Source: Clostridia bacterium (GTDB taxonomy: Bacteria; Bacillota; Clostridia; Oscillospirales; Acutalibacteraceae). From it: a stretch of DNA of 13,114 bases. The notes under the pieces are model-generated. The model was not told the DNA's origin, did no database searches, and saw only the letters and a program-made list of their open reading frames with translations. Position numbers and translations under genes: made by a program. Where the stretch lies: the NCBI GenBank assembly GCA_900768075.1, contig CAAGBN010000009.1:1-13114 (forward strand), in the 5' to 3' direction. Below are positions 6,281 to 13,114 of this stretch, in pieces. The first letter of the stretch is position 1, and each line of letters opens with the position of its first letter.

Positions 6281-6715
6281 TCAGTCGATCACTTCAATAT
6301 CATCTCCTTCGTAAACTTTGCCACCCTTGATAACTTTGGCAAAAATGCCTTCTCTTGGCATTACACATTTGCCAACGAGCTTCTGTATTGCACAGCCTTC
6401 GTGACATTCCTTGCCTATCTGGCTGATCTCAATAATACATTCGCCAACCTTGAGCTTTGTGCCGACAGGGATAGTATAAAGCACGATGCCCTCTGTGGTG
6501 ATGTTTTCTGCAAATACTCCGTGGCAAAGACCGTCTTTAGGCAATCCTTGAGACTTGTCTATACTCTCTTTTGCGAGCAAGCTTACCTGTCTGTGCCATT
6601 TGCCAGCATGGGCGTCGCCCTCAAATCCGAAATCTTCAATAAGCACACCAGGGTTGATTTTAGTCTTGGGTGTGCCTTTCTTTTCACTGATGTTAATTGA
6701 TAATACCTTTGCCAT
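6281..6715 (-). CDS. Stand-alone MOSC-domain protein
   Basis: The 144-residue product is essentially one MOSC (molybdenum cofactor sulfurase C-terminal) domain. Family features are GVLIEDFGFEGDAHAG near 23-38, HRQVSLL at 41-47, then IEISQIGKECHEGCAI with Cys104 and Cys108, GKCVMPREGIFAKV with Cys117, and a terminal GG.VYEGDDIEV. MOSC domains are thought to handle sulfur or the pterin cofactor. In many clostridia this type occurs next to moa genes or fused to MogA, and here it is unfused. It starts 2 bases after moaA ends, with AGGAGG 6 bases upstream inside the moaA 3' end, so translational coupling is likely. A role in maturing the tungsten/molybdenum cofactor is inferred from context. Confidence 0.87.
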   Translation of the reverse strand: MAKVLSINISEKKGTPKTKINPGVLIEDFGFEGDAHAGKWHRQVSLLAKESIDKSQGLPKDGLCHGVFAENITTEGIVLYTIPVGTKLKVGECIIEISQIGKECHEGCAIQKLVGKCVMPREGIFAKVIKGGKVYEGDDIEVID

Positions 6716-6717
6716 AG

Positions 6718-7668
6718 TTATCCTCCTATTTTGTTAAGTCCGTGTGATGCTCCGTAGCCACAGGTGAATTTGTGTTCCATAGGCTTTGAGAGTATCGCCT
6801 CTCGGACTTTTTCTTTTAAAAGGTCTTCGTTGTCGATTACATCCATTAAATCAATTGTTTTGTCATTCCCGAGGCAAGCTTTTACTTTGCCGTCAGAGAG
6901 AAGTCTTATTCGATTGCATTCACTGCAGAACTTTTCACTGATGGGTGTGATAAAGCCGATTCTGCCCTTGAAGCCCTCAGCCTCATAGTACCTTGCCACG
7001 CTCTTCTCGAAATCGTTTTTTGCAGTTGATACTGGTTTTAGAAAGGTGAATTGCTTGAGTATGTCTTCACCCTTGATGACAAGCTTTTCATTTTCGCCGT
7101 CTTCAGAAAAAGGCATAAGCTCAATGAATCTGACATCTATGTTTCTGTCTCTCGCAATATTTATAAGACTTTCAGCCTGCATATCATTCTGACCCTTTAT
7201 AAGTACTGCATTGAGTCTGATAGGGGAGAGACCAACGCTTTCGCATTCAGCGATACCGTCAAAGACCTTGCTTAATCCGTCATAACCAGTAAGAGTTTTG
7301 TACTGTTTTTGGTCAGTTGTGTCAAGGCTGATGTTTACAGCTGTGACACCAGCATTCTTCAGGGGTTTTGCATATTCTTTAAGATTAATACCGTTAGTGG
7401 TAAGAGCAAGCTTTTTAATGCCGTCAATTTTGCTGATTCTTTCTGCAATATCGCATATATCTCGTCTTACAAGAGGCTCGCCACCTGTGAGTCGAACTTT
7501 GGTAATGCCGTTATAAACAAAAGCTCTGACTATTTTTTCTATCTGTTCTGCTGTAAGCTCAGTGTCATCTTTTTCGTTACAAGCTCCGCAATATGAGCAG
7601 TTCAGATTGCACCTTTTAGTGACGGAGACTCTCAGATAGTTTATCTTTCTTCCGTATGAATCAATCAT
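6718..7668 (-). CDS. moaA: GTP 3',8-cyclase MoaA (radical SAM)
   Basis: MoaA is a cytoplasmic radical SAM enzyme that converts GTP to 3',8-cyclo-7,8-dihydro-GTP, the first step of molybdopterin synthesis. The 316-residue protein has the radical SAM cluster motif CNLNCSYC (Cys20, Cys24, Cys27) after the typical start MIDSYGRKINYLRVSVT. It also has the SAM-binding GGEP (62-65) and the second 4Fe-4S site (Cys248, Cys251 and Cys265 in FCSECNRIRLLSDGKVKACL). It ends in the Gly-Gly tail needed by the family. Length is slightly below the usual 325-335. An extra Cys30 follows the first cluster where many homologues have CMP. It overlaps moaC by 8 bases, and the MOSC gene follows after 2 bases. The ribosome site is weak, so coupling to moaC is likely. 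Confidence 0.96.
   Translation of the reverse strand: MIDSYGRKINYLRVSVTKRCNLNCSYCGACNEKDDTELTAEQIEKIVRAFVYNGITKVRLTGGEPLVRRDICDIAERISKIDGIKKLALTTNGINLKEYAKPLKNAGVTAVNISLDTTDQKQYKTLTGYDGLSKVFDGIAECESVGLSPIRLNAVLIKGQNDMQAESLINIARDRNIDVRFIELMPFSEDGENEKLVIKGEDILKQFTFLKPVSTAKNDFEKSVARYYEAEGFKGRIGFITPISEKFCSECNRIRLLSDGKVKACLGNDKTIDLMDVIDNEDLLKEKVREAILSKPMEHKFTCGYGASHGLNKIGG
6722..6727 (-). promoter_or_regulatory. MOSC ribosome binding site formed by the MoaA terminal Gly-Gly codons
   Basis: On the - strand the end of moaA reads ATA GGA GGA TAA. The AGGAGG inside it is 6 bases before the MOSC ATG, an ideal Shine-Dalgarno distance. The same bases encode the last two glycines of MoaA. Confidence 0.85.
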
Positions 7669-8137
7669 TTATGAAATCACTCTTTCCGCCTGTTTTTTCA
7701 AGAAGTTTAATTTCTTTGATTTTCATTTTTCTGTCAATTGCTTTGCACATATCGTAAACTGTAAGTGCTGTCACCGATACCGCAGTAAGAGCTTCCATTT
7801 CGATACCCGTTTTATATGAGCATTTAGCCGTAGAATAGATATAAAGCTCGTCTTCGCCGTTATTATCGAATTCGATTTCAACGCTGTCTATGGGGATGTT
7901 ATGGCAAAGAGGTATAAGCTCCCAGGTGCGTTTGGATGCCATAATACCTGCAATTCTCGCCGTAGCAAGTCCGTCACCTTTCTTCAGCTGTGAGTTAAGA
8001 AGCTTCTGTAAGGTTTCTTTCTGCATTTTTACTTTGGCAAAAGCTTTCGCAGTTCTACGGGTGATATCTTTTTCACCTACATCAACCATAATCGCTTCAC
8101 CGTTTTTATTAAGATGAGTAAAATCAGCCAACTTCAT
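7661..8137 (-). CDS. moaC: Cyclic pyranopterin monophosphate synthase MoaC
   Basis: MoaC converts the MoaA product to cyclic pyranopterin monophosphate. The 158-residue protein is full length for the family and shows EAIMVDV (14-20), DITRRTAKA, ARIAGIMASKRTWELIPLCHNI (LCHN at 77-80), KTGIEMEALTAVSVTALTVYDMCKA (109-133) and the terminal KTGGKS (148-153). Asp129 and Lys132 fall where the catalytic Asp and Lys of the conserved YDMCK motif are expected. The ATG at 8137 lies inside the end of the upstream moeA fusion, a 14-base overlap. The GGGAGG site is only 2 bases from this ATG, which is unusually close. The TTG two codons later (8129-8131) would have an 8-base spacer and could be the real start without loss of any conserved residue. 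Confidence 0.95.
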   Translation of the reverse strand: MKLADFTHLNKNGEAIMVDVGEKDITRRTAKAFAKVKMQKETLQKLLNSQLKKGDGLATARIAGIMASKRTWELIPLCHNIPIDSVEIEFDNNGEDELYIYSTAKCSYKTGIEMEALTAVSVTALTVYDMCKAIDRKMKIKEIKLLEKTGGKSDFIND

Positions 8138-10001
8138 ATCCTCCCATTTCTCTGAGTCTGTTTTTGAATTTGTCGCTTTTTATAGCGCCTAGGAATGTCT
8201 GCACCTGCTCACTGTCATAAGCTTTGTCGTCAATCAGAATATCATATTCCTCGGTGCAAATTTCGATGAAATCAAGGTCATACATTTTAGCAGCCGAGTA
8301 AATACCGAGACCACAGTCAGCGTTCCCTGAAGCAATAAGTGCCGCAACGGCTGTATGGGTAAACTCTTCGTTACGATAACCCTCAACAGCTTTTTTATCT
8401 ATGTTGTTTTTAGATAAAAGATAGTCGCAAAGTATTCTTGTACCTGAGCCGAGCTGTCTGTTGACGTATCTGCCCTTTGCGATATCACTAAACTCTTTAA
8501 TACCGAGTGGATTACCTTTTTTTACCATAAGTCCCTGCACTCTGCCGATGCCTTTAATAAGCTTCACACCGCCGTCAGGGAAGTATTTTTTTACATAACT
8601 GCTGTTATATTTGCCAGTTTCAGTATCGAGCAGATGTATAAAACCAAGCTGTGTCTGATTGCTTTTAAGTGCTGTTATTGCGCCCATACTGCCTACGTGG
8701 CTTGATGTAAGATTAAAGGCAGGATTATCCTTTTTTATCATATCTGAAAGCTCATCAATAAGGGGGTCGTGACTGCCTGTGATTATGAGCGAATTCTCAA
8801 TCTGCGAAAGTGGTTTGAGGAGTCTGATTTCTACTTCTTCACCTGCATCAATGCCCTCTGAGTCCTGGGGTATGGTAAGTATGCCGTCTGCCTTTGTAAA
8901 GCTTGTTATTACGCCTGCACCACGGCTTAAGGGTACTGCTGTGAGTGTGTCTCCCGACTTGCCGAGAGTAACTCTCAAAAACTCCTGATATTTAAGAGAA
9001 GAAACAACTCTTTTGCCGAGGATAGCTTTTACTGTTTCAACTGAGGTTGTAGGAGTGCTATAATAAAGCTCTGCAACAGCCTTGACGATTTCCACCATAA
9101 CAACAATAGCTGAAACGGGGTAGCCGGGGAGTCCGATTACGGGTACATTGCCTATATTGCCCAAAACAGCAGGCTTACCAGGTTTGATTGCAAGACCGTG
9201 GAAAACGACTTCACCGAGTTCTTCGATGATAGTGCTTGTATAGTCATCTCTGCCTGCTGATGAGCCTGCAAGAACAAGGACAGCGTCGCACTCTTCGGAT
9301 GCTTTTGAGATAACATCCTTAAGCAAATCTTTTTTGTCTTTCACTATAGGATAAACCTTGCTTTCGGCATTCCATTCATTAAGCATTGATGAAAAAATAG
9401 CCGAGTTAAATTCTATAATCTCGCCCTTGTCGGGATTTTCTTTAGGTGAAACGATTTCATCACCAGTGGGAATGATACCGAATACAGGCTTTTTAATGCA
9501 ATTAGTTTCGAGGACACCACCTGCTAAAAATGCACCGCAAAGTGAGGGGCTTATCTTTGTAAACGAGGGTGCTATCATATCGCCCATACAGATATCTTCA
9601 CCGACCTGGCGGACATTCTGCCAAGGGTGAACTGCGGAGATGATCTGTACCTTGCCGTCGCCGAGCTCTGTTACATCCTCAACCATAATAACGGCATCTT
9701 TGCCGTCGGGTATGGGGTCGCCTGTGTCTACGACAGTATACATATCATCAGTTAAAACAAGGGGAGAGCTCTCATTTGCACCGTAGGTGTCGCTCGCTTT
9801 GACAGCTATTCCGTCCATAGCACTCGCATTGTAGTGAGGTGAGCAGATTTTTGCATAAACAGCCTCGGAAAGCACTCTGCCGAAAGAATTAACAGAGCTT
9901 ACTGTTTCGGTTTTATAGTCAAAACCTCTGCTTTTAAGGTGAGTAAGATATTCTTTTCTTGCCTTGTTAAGAGGTGTATTGTTAAGGTAATTGTGTTTCA
10001 T
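8124..10001 (-). CDS. moeA: MoeA molybdopterin molybdotransferase fused to a periplasmic-binding-protein-like domain
   Basis: The 625-residue protein has two parts. Residues 1 to about 398 are a complete MoeA with PHYNASAMDGIAV (Asp63), DTGDPIPDGKDAVIMVEDV, RQVGEDI, IPTGDEIV (178-184), AGSSAGRDDYT (245-255), HGLAIKPGKPAVLG and GLPGYPVSA (300-308). MoeA releases AMP from adenylylated pterin and inserts the metal. Residues about 401-625 are a PBP-like (type 2) domain with SSHVGSMGAITAL, RVQGLMVKKGNPLGI, RQLGSGTRILCDYLL (515-529) and a terminal EEYDILID...FLGAI segment. This domain, found in MoeA fusions and in ModE-type regulators, is expected to bind a small anion or metal-pterin ligand in the cytoplasm, as no signal peptide is present. 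It follows the first moeA by 12 bases; the AGGAAG ribosome site includes that gene's TAG stop. Confidence 0.93.
   Translation of the reverse strand: MKHNYLNNTPLNKARKEYLTHLKSRGFDYKTETVSSVNSFGRVLSEAVYAKICSPHYNASAMDGIAVKASDTYGANESSPLVLTDDMYTVVDTGDPIPDGKDAVIMVEDVTELGDGKVQIISAVHPWQNVRQVGEDICMGDMIAPSFTKISPSLCGAFLAGGVLETNCIKKPVFGIIPTGDEIVSPKENPDKGEIIEFNSAIFSSMLNEWNAESKVYPIVKDKKDLLKDVISKASEECDAVLVLAGSSAGRDDYTSTIIEELGEVVFHGLAIKPGKPAVLGNIGNVPVIGLPGYPVSAIVVMVEIVKAVAELYYSTPTTSVETVKAILGKRVVSSLKYQEFLRVTLGKSGDTLTAVPLSRGAGVITSFTKADGILTIPQDSEGIDAGEEVEIRLLKPLSQIENSLIITGSHDPLIDELSDMIKKDNPAFNLTSSHVGSMGAITALKSNQTQLGFIHLLDTETGKYNSSYVKKYFPDGGVKLIKGIGRVQGLMVKKGNPLGIKEFSDIAKGRYVNRQLGSGTRILCDYLLSKNNIDKKAVEGYRNEEFTHTAVAALIASGNADCGLGIYSAAKMYDLDFIEICTEEYDILIDDKAYDSEQVQTFLGAIKSDKFKNRLREMGGYEVG
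8140..8145 (-). promoter_or_regulatory. moaC ribosome binding site within the moeA-PBP 3' end
   Basis: GGGAGG on the - strand (revcomp of CCTCCC) lies in the codons ATG GGA GGA TAT of the upstream gene. It leaves only 2 bases before the ATG at 8137 but 8 bases before an in-frame TTG at 8131, so the exact moaC start is uncertain by two codons. Confidence 0.6.
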
Positions 10002-10013
10002 AGAAAAAACTTC

Positions 10014-11216
10014 CTAAAATAAAAATATTTCTGTTTCGTCGTCTGCTTTGAGTCCTTCGCAGTTGCGGTCGATTATTATATATCCGTCGCTTTCGCTCAG
10101 CAGTGAAATTACACCGCTTTTGCCGTAAAGAGGCTTAGCACCATCTTCGGTAAGCTTAATGCAGAGGATTTCCTCTCTGCCGTGGTTGGATGAAATATTG
10201 CAGAGCATTTTTGCTTTGATTTTTCTGATGTTATCATTTCTGCAAAGCATCATATCGGCAAGAGACTTTACAAGCCTTAAGGTCACGAAGTATCCTGCTG
10301 TAGGATGACCCGGCAAGCCGAAAACAGCCTTGCCGTTTATTTTGCCTACAATAGTGGGTTTGCCCGGCTTCATTGCAATACCGTGAAGATAAACTTCACC
10401 AAGTGAGGAGATAATATCAACTGTCATATCTCTTGCGCCTGCTGATGAGCCACCCGAAATAAGAACTATATCATTTTCGCTGACAGCCTTTTTCATAGCT
10501 GATATGATCTCATTATATTCATCCTTAACGATGCCGTAAAGTGTGGCTTCACAGCCGTTTTCTCTCATAAGGCAAGAAAGAATATGGCTGTTGATATCTC
10601 TTATTTTGCCGAAAGACAGATGTGAGTCTATAGGCACAATCTCATCACCTGTGGAGATAATGCCAACCTTTGGTTTGCTGAAAACTTTAACTGTGCTAAT
10701 GCCCAAGGCGGATAATACACCGATTTCTCTTGATGTAATAGTTCTGCCTTTTGTGAAAACAGGGAATCCATCTTTTATATCGTCACCCTTTCGGTTGACA
10801 TTTTCATTAGGGCTGACAGACTTGTAAACTAGGCACATATCACCGAAGCTGTTGTCGGTATTTTCAACCATAACAACACTGTCAGCACCCTCTGGGAGCA
10901 TGCCTCCTGTGGAAATTTTTACACATTGTCCGCTTGTTATGTTTATTGTTGCTTCTTGTCCCATAAGGATTTCGCCCACAATATCAAGCTGAGAAGGTAT
11001 GCTTTCACTACTGCCATATGTGTCTGAAGCTATAAGGGCATAGCCGTCAACTGTCGAGCGGTCAAAAGCAGGAATGTTTTCGCTTGAGATTATATCATCA
11101 GCTAAAACTCTGCCAAGAGATTCTTCAAGGCTTACCGTTTCCGTTGGGATAGAGATATCCGAAAAATTGTCTTTTATGATTTCAAGTGCCGTTTGCACTG
11201 ATACAACCTTTAACAT
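10014..11216 (-). CDS. moeA: MoeA molybdopterin molybdotransferase (single-domain)
   Basis: From the start at 11216 the protein is 400 residues and standard for MoeA. It has MLKVVSVQTALEII, IPAFDRSTVDGYAL (Asp57), TGGMLPEGADSVVMVEN (103-119), NRKGDDI, ISTGDEIVP (177-185), ISGGSSAGARDMT (253-265), HGIAMKPGKPTIVG and GLPGHPTAG (300-308). It would insert molybdenum or tungsten into the pterin. The family's key Asp and Glu positions appear kept, so this paralogue and the fused one both look active. The longer frame to 11264 is rejected because it overlaps tupC and lacks a ribosome site, whereas AAGGAGG lies 6 bases before 11216. It starts 11 bases after tupC. Having two distinct MoeA proteins in one operon suggests separate metals or steps. 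Confidence 0.94.
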   Translation of the reverse strand: MLKVVSVQTALEIIKDNFSDISIPTETVSLEESLGRVLADDIISSENIPAFDRSTVDGYALIASDTYGSSESIPSQLDIVGEILMGQEATINITSGQCVKISTGGMLPEGADSVVMVENTDNSFGDMCLVYKSVSPNENVNRKGDDIKDGFPVFTKGRTITSREIGVLSALGISTVKVFSKPKVGIISTGDEIVPIDSHLSFGKIRDINSHILSCLMRENGCEATLYGIVKDEYNEIISAMKKAVSENDIVLISGGSSAGARDMTVDIISSLGEVYLHGIAMKPGKPTIVGKINGKAVFGLPGHPTAGYFVTLRLVKSLADMMLCRNDNIRKIKAKMLCNISSNHGREEILCIKLTEDGAKPLYGKSGVISLLSESDGYIIIDRNCEGLKADDETEIFLF

Positions 11217-11222
11217 ACCGCA

Positions 11223-11229
11223 CCTCCTT
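11223..11229 (-). promoter_or_regulatory. Ribosome binding site deciding the moeA start
   Basis: AAGGAGG on the - strand ends 6 bases before the ATG at 11216 and overlaps the tupC TAA stop. The alternative upstream ATG at 11264 lies inside tupC with no comparable site. Confidence 0.85.
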
Positions 11230-11893
11230 ACAGCTTCCACAAGCTTATGAATTTTTTGCCCCATTCTGTTTTGGGGCTTATTAAAAGCTCCTCAGGCTTG
11301 CCGTATTCTGCAATTTTGCCTGAATTCAGCATTATAATTTTATCGGCAAGCTTAAGAGCCTGAACAGGTGAGTGTGTTGTCATAATCACACCGCAGCCTG
11401 TTTTATTTTTATAGTCTGTTATCGCTTTCTCTATTGTTTCTGTACCCTCAATATCAGCTGCACTTGATGGCTCATCCAAAAGCAGAAAATCACTTTCGTT
11501 TATAAGTACTCTGCCAAGAGCAAGTCTTTGTGCTTCGCCACCGGAGAGACCTTTAGCATTTTTATCTGTCAGATGAGAAAGACCGAGCTGTTTGAGGATT
11601 TCATTACAACGAGTTTCTTTGTTGTCAGAGCTTTCCAATGAGTAAAGTATATTCTTTCTTACACTTTTTCTGAAAGGAAGACTCTGCTGGGGAAGATATA
11701 ATATTTTACCGTTTCTTTCAATCTCCCCGTCATCAGACTTTATGATATCTGCGATGATTTTCAGCAGAGTGCTTTTACCACTGCCGTTAGGACCGACAAT
11801 GGCAACTGTTTCACCTTTTTTGAAATTCAGAGACTCAATATCAAGTACTGTTCGCTCACCATAGGTCTTTTTTATATTCTGAAGCTTAATCAT
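11228..11893 (-). CDS. tupC: Tungstate-type ABC transporter ATP-binding protein TupC
   Basis: This ATPase powers oxyanion import. The 221-residue protein has Walker A GPNGSGKST (34-42), a Q-loop LPQQ (67-70), signature LSGGEAQ (116-122), Walker B FLLLDEP (136-142) and the switch histidine His174 in TTHS. It lacks the extra C-terminal regulatory (TOBE) domain of typical ModC (about 350 residues), which fits the shorter TupC type. Its ATG overlaps the tupB stop as ATGA, and AAAGGAGG within the tupB end is its ribosome site. The tungstate assignment rests mainly on the neighbouring permease and binding protein; molybdate transport cannot be excluded. Confidence 0.9.
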   Translation of the reverse strand: MIKLQNIKKTYGERTVLDIESLNFKKGETVAIVGPNGSGKSTLLKIIADIIKSDDGEIERNGKILYLPQQSLPFRKSVRKNILYSLESSDNKETRCNEILKQLGLSHLTDKNAKGLSGGEAQRLALGRVLINESDFLLLDEPSSAADIEGTETIEKAITDYKNKTGCGVIMTTHSPVQALKLADKIIMLNSGKIAEYGKPEELLISPKTEWGKKFISLWKL

Positions 11894-12573
11894 CTTTTAT
11901 CCTCCTTTACTGCGAAGGATGCCACTGCATTGACAATGAAGGAAATCAGCAGAAGAACTATTCCGAGTGCCAATGCAAATGAGAAGTTGCCTTTGTTGGT
12001 TTCAAGCATAATTGCTGTTGTCATAACTCTTGTTTTCCACTGAATGTTACCGCCGACGAGACTTACAGCACCCACTTCGGCTATTGATCTGCCGAAGGCA
12101 GTGAGTACAACGCTGAAAAGAGAGGTCTTGTTTTCGCTGAGCATCAAAAGTGCAGTTTTTCCCTTGGAAAAGTTGAGACCCTTAGCTGTCTCTAAAAGGG
12201 GAGTAGCATTGACTGTAACAATTGAATGAGTAAGATTTATCACAACGGGAATTATAAGCACACACTGTGCAACAACCATAACATCAACAGTAAAAAGAAG
12301 ATTTAAAGAGCCTAATATGCCGCTTTTAGAGAAGAGCATATAGACAATCAGGCCTGCCACCACCGGTGGCAAGCCCATAAAGGTTCCTGTTAATTTTATG
12401 ATTGTCCCTTTGCCTTTAAAATAGCTTTTGCCGAGAAGTACACCAAGAGGCATACCTATAAGGCAGGAGATAAGAGTACTGAACAATGACATTCTGAGAG
12501 TTACACCTATAATCTGTAACAGCTCTTTGTCCATACTCATAAGCATTTCAAAAGCCTCAGTAATTTTTTCCAT
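11890..12573 (-). CDS. tupB: Tungstate-type ABC transporter permease TupB
   Basis: The 227-residue inner membrane permease has about five to six hydrophobic segments (near 21-47, 58-81, 96-115, 150-165 and 200-222). Its motifs fit TupB more than ModB: TFMGLPPVVAGLIVYMLFS, LLFTVDVMVVAQ, ETAKGLNFSKGKTALLML (the cytoplasmic loop contacting the ATPase), GRSIAEVGAVSLVGGNI and TRVMTTAIMLETNKGNF. It would form the channel of a TupABC importer with the flanking genes. It begins 3 bases after tupA stops. The ribosome site is weak (GAAGAA), so translation is probably coupled to tupA, and the ATG at codon 11 or 13 is a less likely alternative start. Confidence 0.92.
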   Translation of the reverse strand: MEKITEAFEMLMSMDKELLQIIGVTLRMSLFSTLISCLIGMPLGVLLGKSYFKGKGTIIKLTGTFMGLPPVVAGLIVYMLFSKSGILGSLNLLFTVDVMVVAQCVLIIPVVINLTHSIVTVNATPLLETAKGLNFSKGKTALLMLSENKTSLFSVVLTAFGRSIAEVGAVSLVGGNIQWKTRVMTTAIMLETNKGNFSFALALGIVLLLISFIVNAVASFAVKEDKR

Positions 12574-12576
12574 TGA

Positions 12577-13114
12577 TTATTCTTCGATAAGGTAGAAGAG
12601 AGCTTCGCCATACTGCTCTGTACCGTATTCTGCGATAAGAGCTGAAGCTTCGTCGCTGAGCATCCACTCGATGAATGCCTTTGCACCGTCAGTATTGATG
12701 CCTTCAAGCTTTTCGGGATTACACTCGATAAGTGAGTATGTATTCATCATATCGTCACCCTCTGAGAGGATGATTTCAAGGTCTAAGTCAGCTTTGTTTG
12801 AAAGGAAGGTAGCCTTATCTGTAAGACAGTAAGCTCCTTTTTCGCTGGCCATTGTAAGGCAAGCGCCCATACCCTGACCTGCACTGATGTACCATTCGTC
12901 ATCTGCTTCAGGTACGTCTTCGCCCCAGATTTTAAGCTCAGCCTTATGTGTACCGCTGTCGTCACCGCGTGAGATGAAGTTAGCTTCTGCTTCTTCAATC
13001 TTGTCGAAAGCTTCGGCAGCATTTGTGCTGTCTTTGATGCCTGCAGGATCATCAGCAGGACCAACGATAACGAAGTAGTTGTACATAAAGGGAAGTCTTT
13101 CAACACCGTAGCCC
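12577..13114 (-). CDS. tupA: Tungstate-binding protein TupA, N-terminus beyond the window
   Basis: The - strand frame is open to the right edge, so about 178 C-terminal residues are visible and the signal peptide and first part are missing. TupA-type features are YNYFVIVGPADDPAGIK, then FISRGDDSGTHKAELKIW, then WYISAGQGMGACLTMASEKGAYCLTD. These match the tungstate-binding subgroup of periplasmic binding proteins, where the Arg/Ser/Thr loops contact the oxyanion. TupA members bind tungstate much more tightly than molybdate, but specificity cannot be proved from this part. In a Gram-positive host it should be a lipoprotein on the outer membrane face. It is the first visible gene of the - strand operon; any promoter lies to the right, outside the window. 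Confidence 0.92.
   Translation of the reverse strand, partial: GYGVERLPFMYNYFVIVGPADDPAGIKDSTNAAEAFDKIEEAEANFISRGDDSGTHKAELKIWGEDVPEADDEWYISAGQGMGACLTMASEKGAYCLTDKATFLSNKADLDLEIILSEGDDMMNTYSLIECNPEKLEGINTDGAKAFIEWMLSDEASALIAEYGTEQYGEALFYLIEE

Noticed and set aside
6221..6700. Long + strand ORF opposite the MOSC gene
   Set aside because: It is antisense to a clear MOSC-domain gene and has no recognisable motif or ribosome site.
11217..11264. Upstream start at 11264 for the single-domain moeA
   Set aside because: It overlaps tupC, and the AAGGAGG site 6 bases before 11216 marks the real start.
12783..13106. Alternative - strand frame of 107 codons over tupA
   Set aside because: It is out of frame with the well-supported TupA sequence and has no family features.

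Overview
The window looks like chromosome of an anaerobic, moderately AT-rich Firmicute, most likely a gut-type Clostridia (Oscillospiraceae/Ruminococcaceae-like). This is inferred from strong AGGAGG-type ribosome binding sites, tight gene packing, the protein families, and a tungstate-transport/molybdopterin set typical of anaerobes. No rRNA, tRNA, CRISPR array, transposase or phage gene was seen. Two gene clusters converge on a short intergenic region near 5.5 kb that holds a terminator for each strand.

Left cluster, + strand (1-5476): an envelope-associated set. It holds the C-terminal tail of a zinc-ribbon protein with a Gln/Asn/Met-rich repeat linker (probably an SPFH/YdjI-like protein), a small membrane-anchored unknown, a YdjG-like protein with two zinc ribbons and a C-terminal membrane anchor, and a YdjH-like secreted and membrane-anchored TPM-domain protein that appears to carry two TPM domains. 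A TMEM43-like membrane protein, a soluble unknown and a lipoprotein follow. The SPFH + YdjG + YdjH combination resembles the partners of PspA in Bacillus subtilis (ydjFGHI). The working interpretation is a membrane-stress or membrane-organising module with added components. No PspA gene lies in the window; it could be to the left.

Right cluster, - strand (13114 down to 5582): an apparent operon for tungstate (possibly molybdate) uptake and pterin cofactor synthesis. The order is tupA (partial) - tupB - tupC - moeA - moeA fused to a periplasmic-binding-protein-like domain - moaC - moaA - MOSC protein - Pr6Pr-family membrane protein. TupABC imports the oxyanion. MoaA and MoaC make cyclic pyranopterin monophosphate from GTP. 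The two MoeA proteins would insert metal. The MOSC protein may act in sulfur handling or cofactor maturation. moaD, moaE and mogA/moaB are not in the window, so the pathway must be completed elsewhere. Genes overlap or are separated by only a few bases, and several ribosome binding sites lie inside the end of the preceding gene.

The most interesting points are the two different MoeA proteins behind a tungstate transporter, the MoeA-PBP fusion, the overlap of the MoaA C-terminal Gly-Gly codons with the next gene's Shine-Dalgarno, the tandem TPM protein, and the grouping of a TMEM43-like protein with YdjG/YdjH-like genes.
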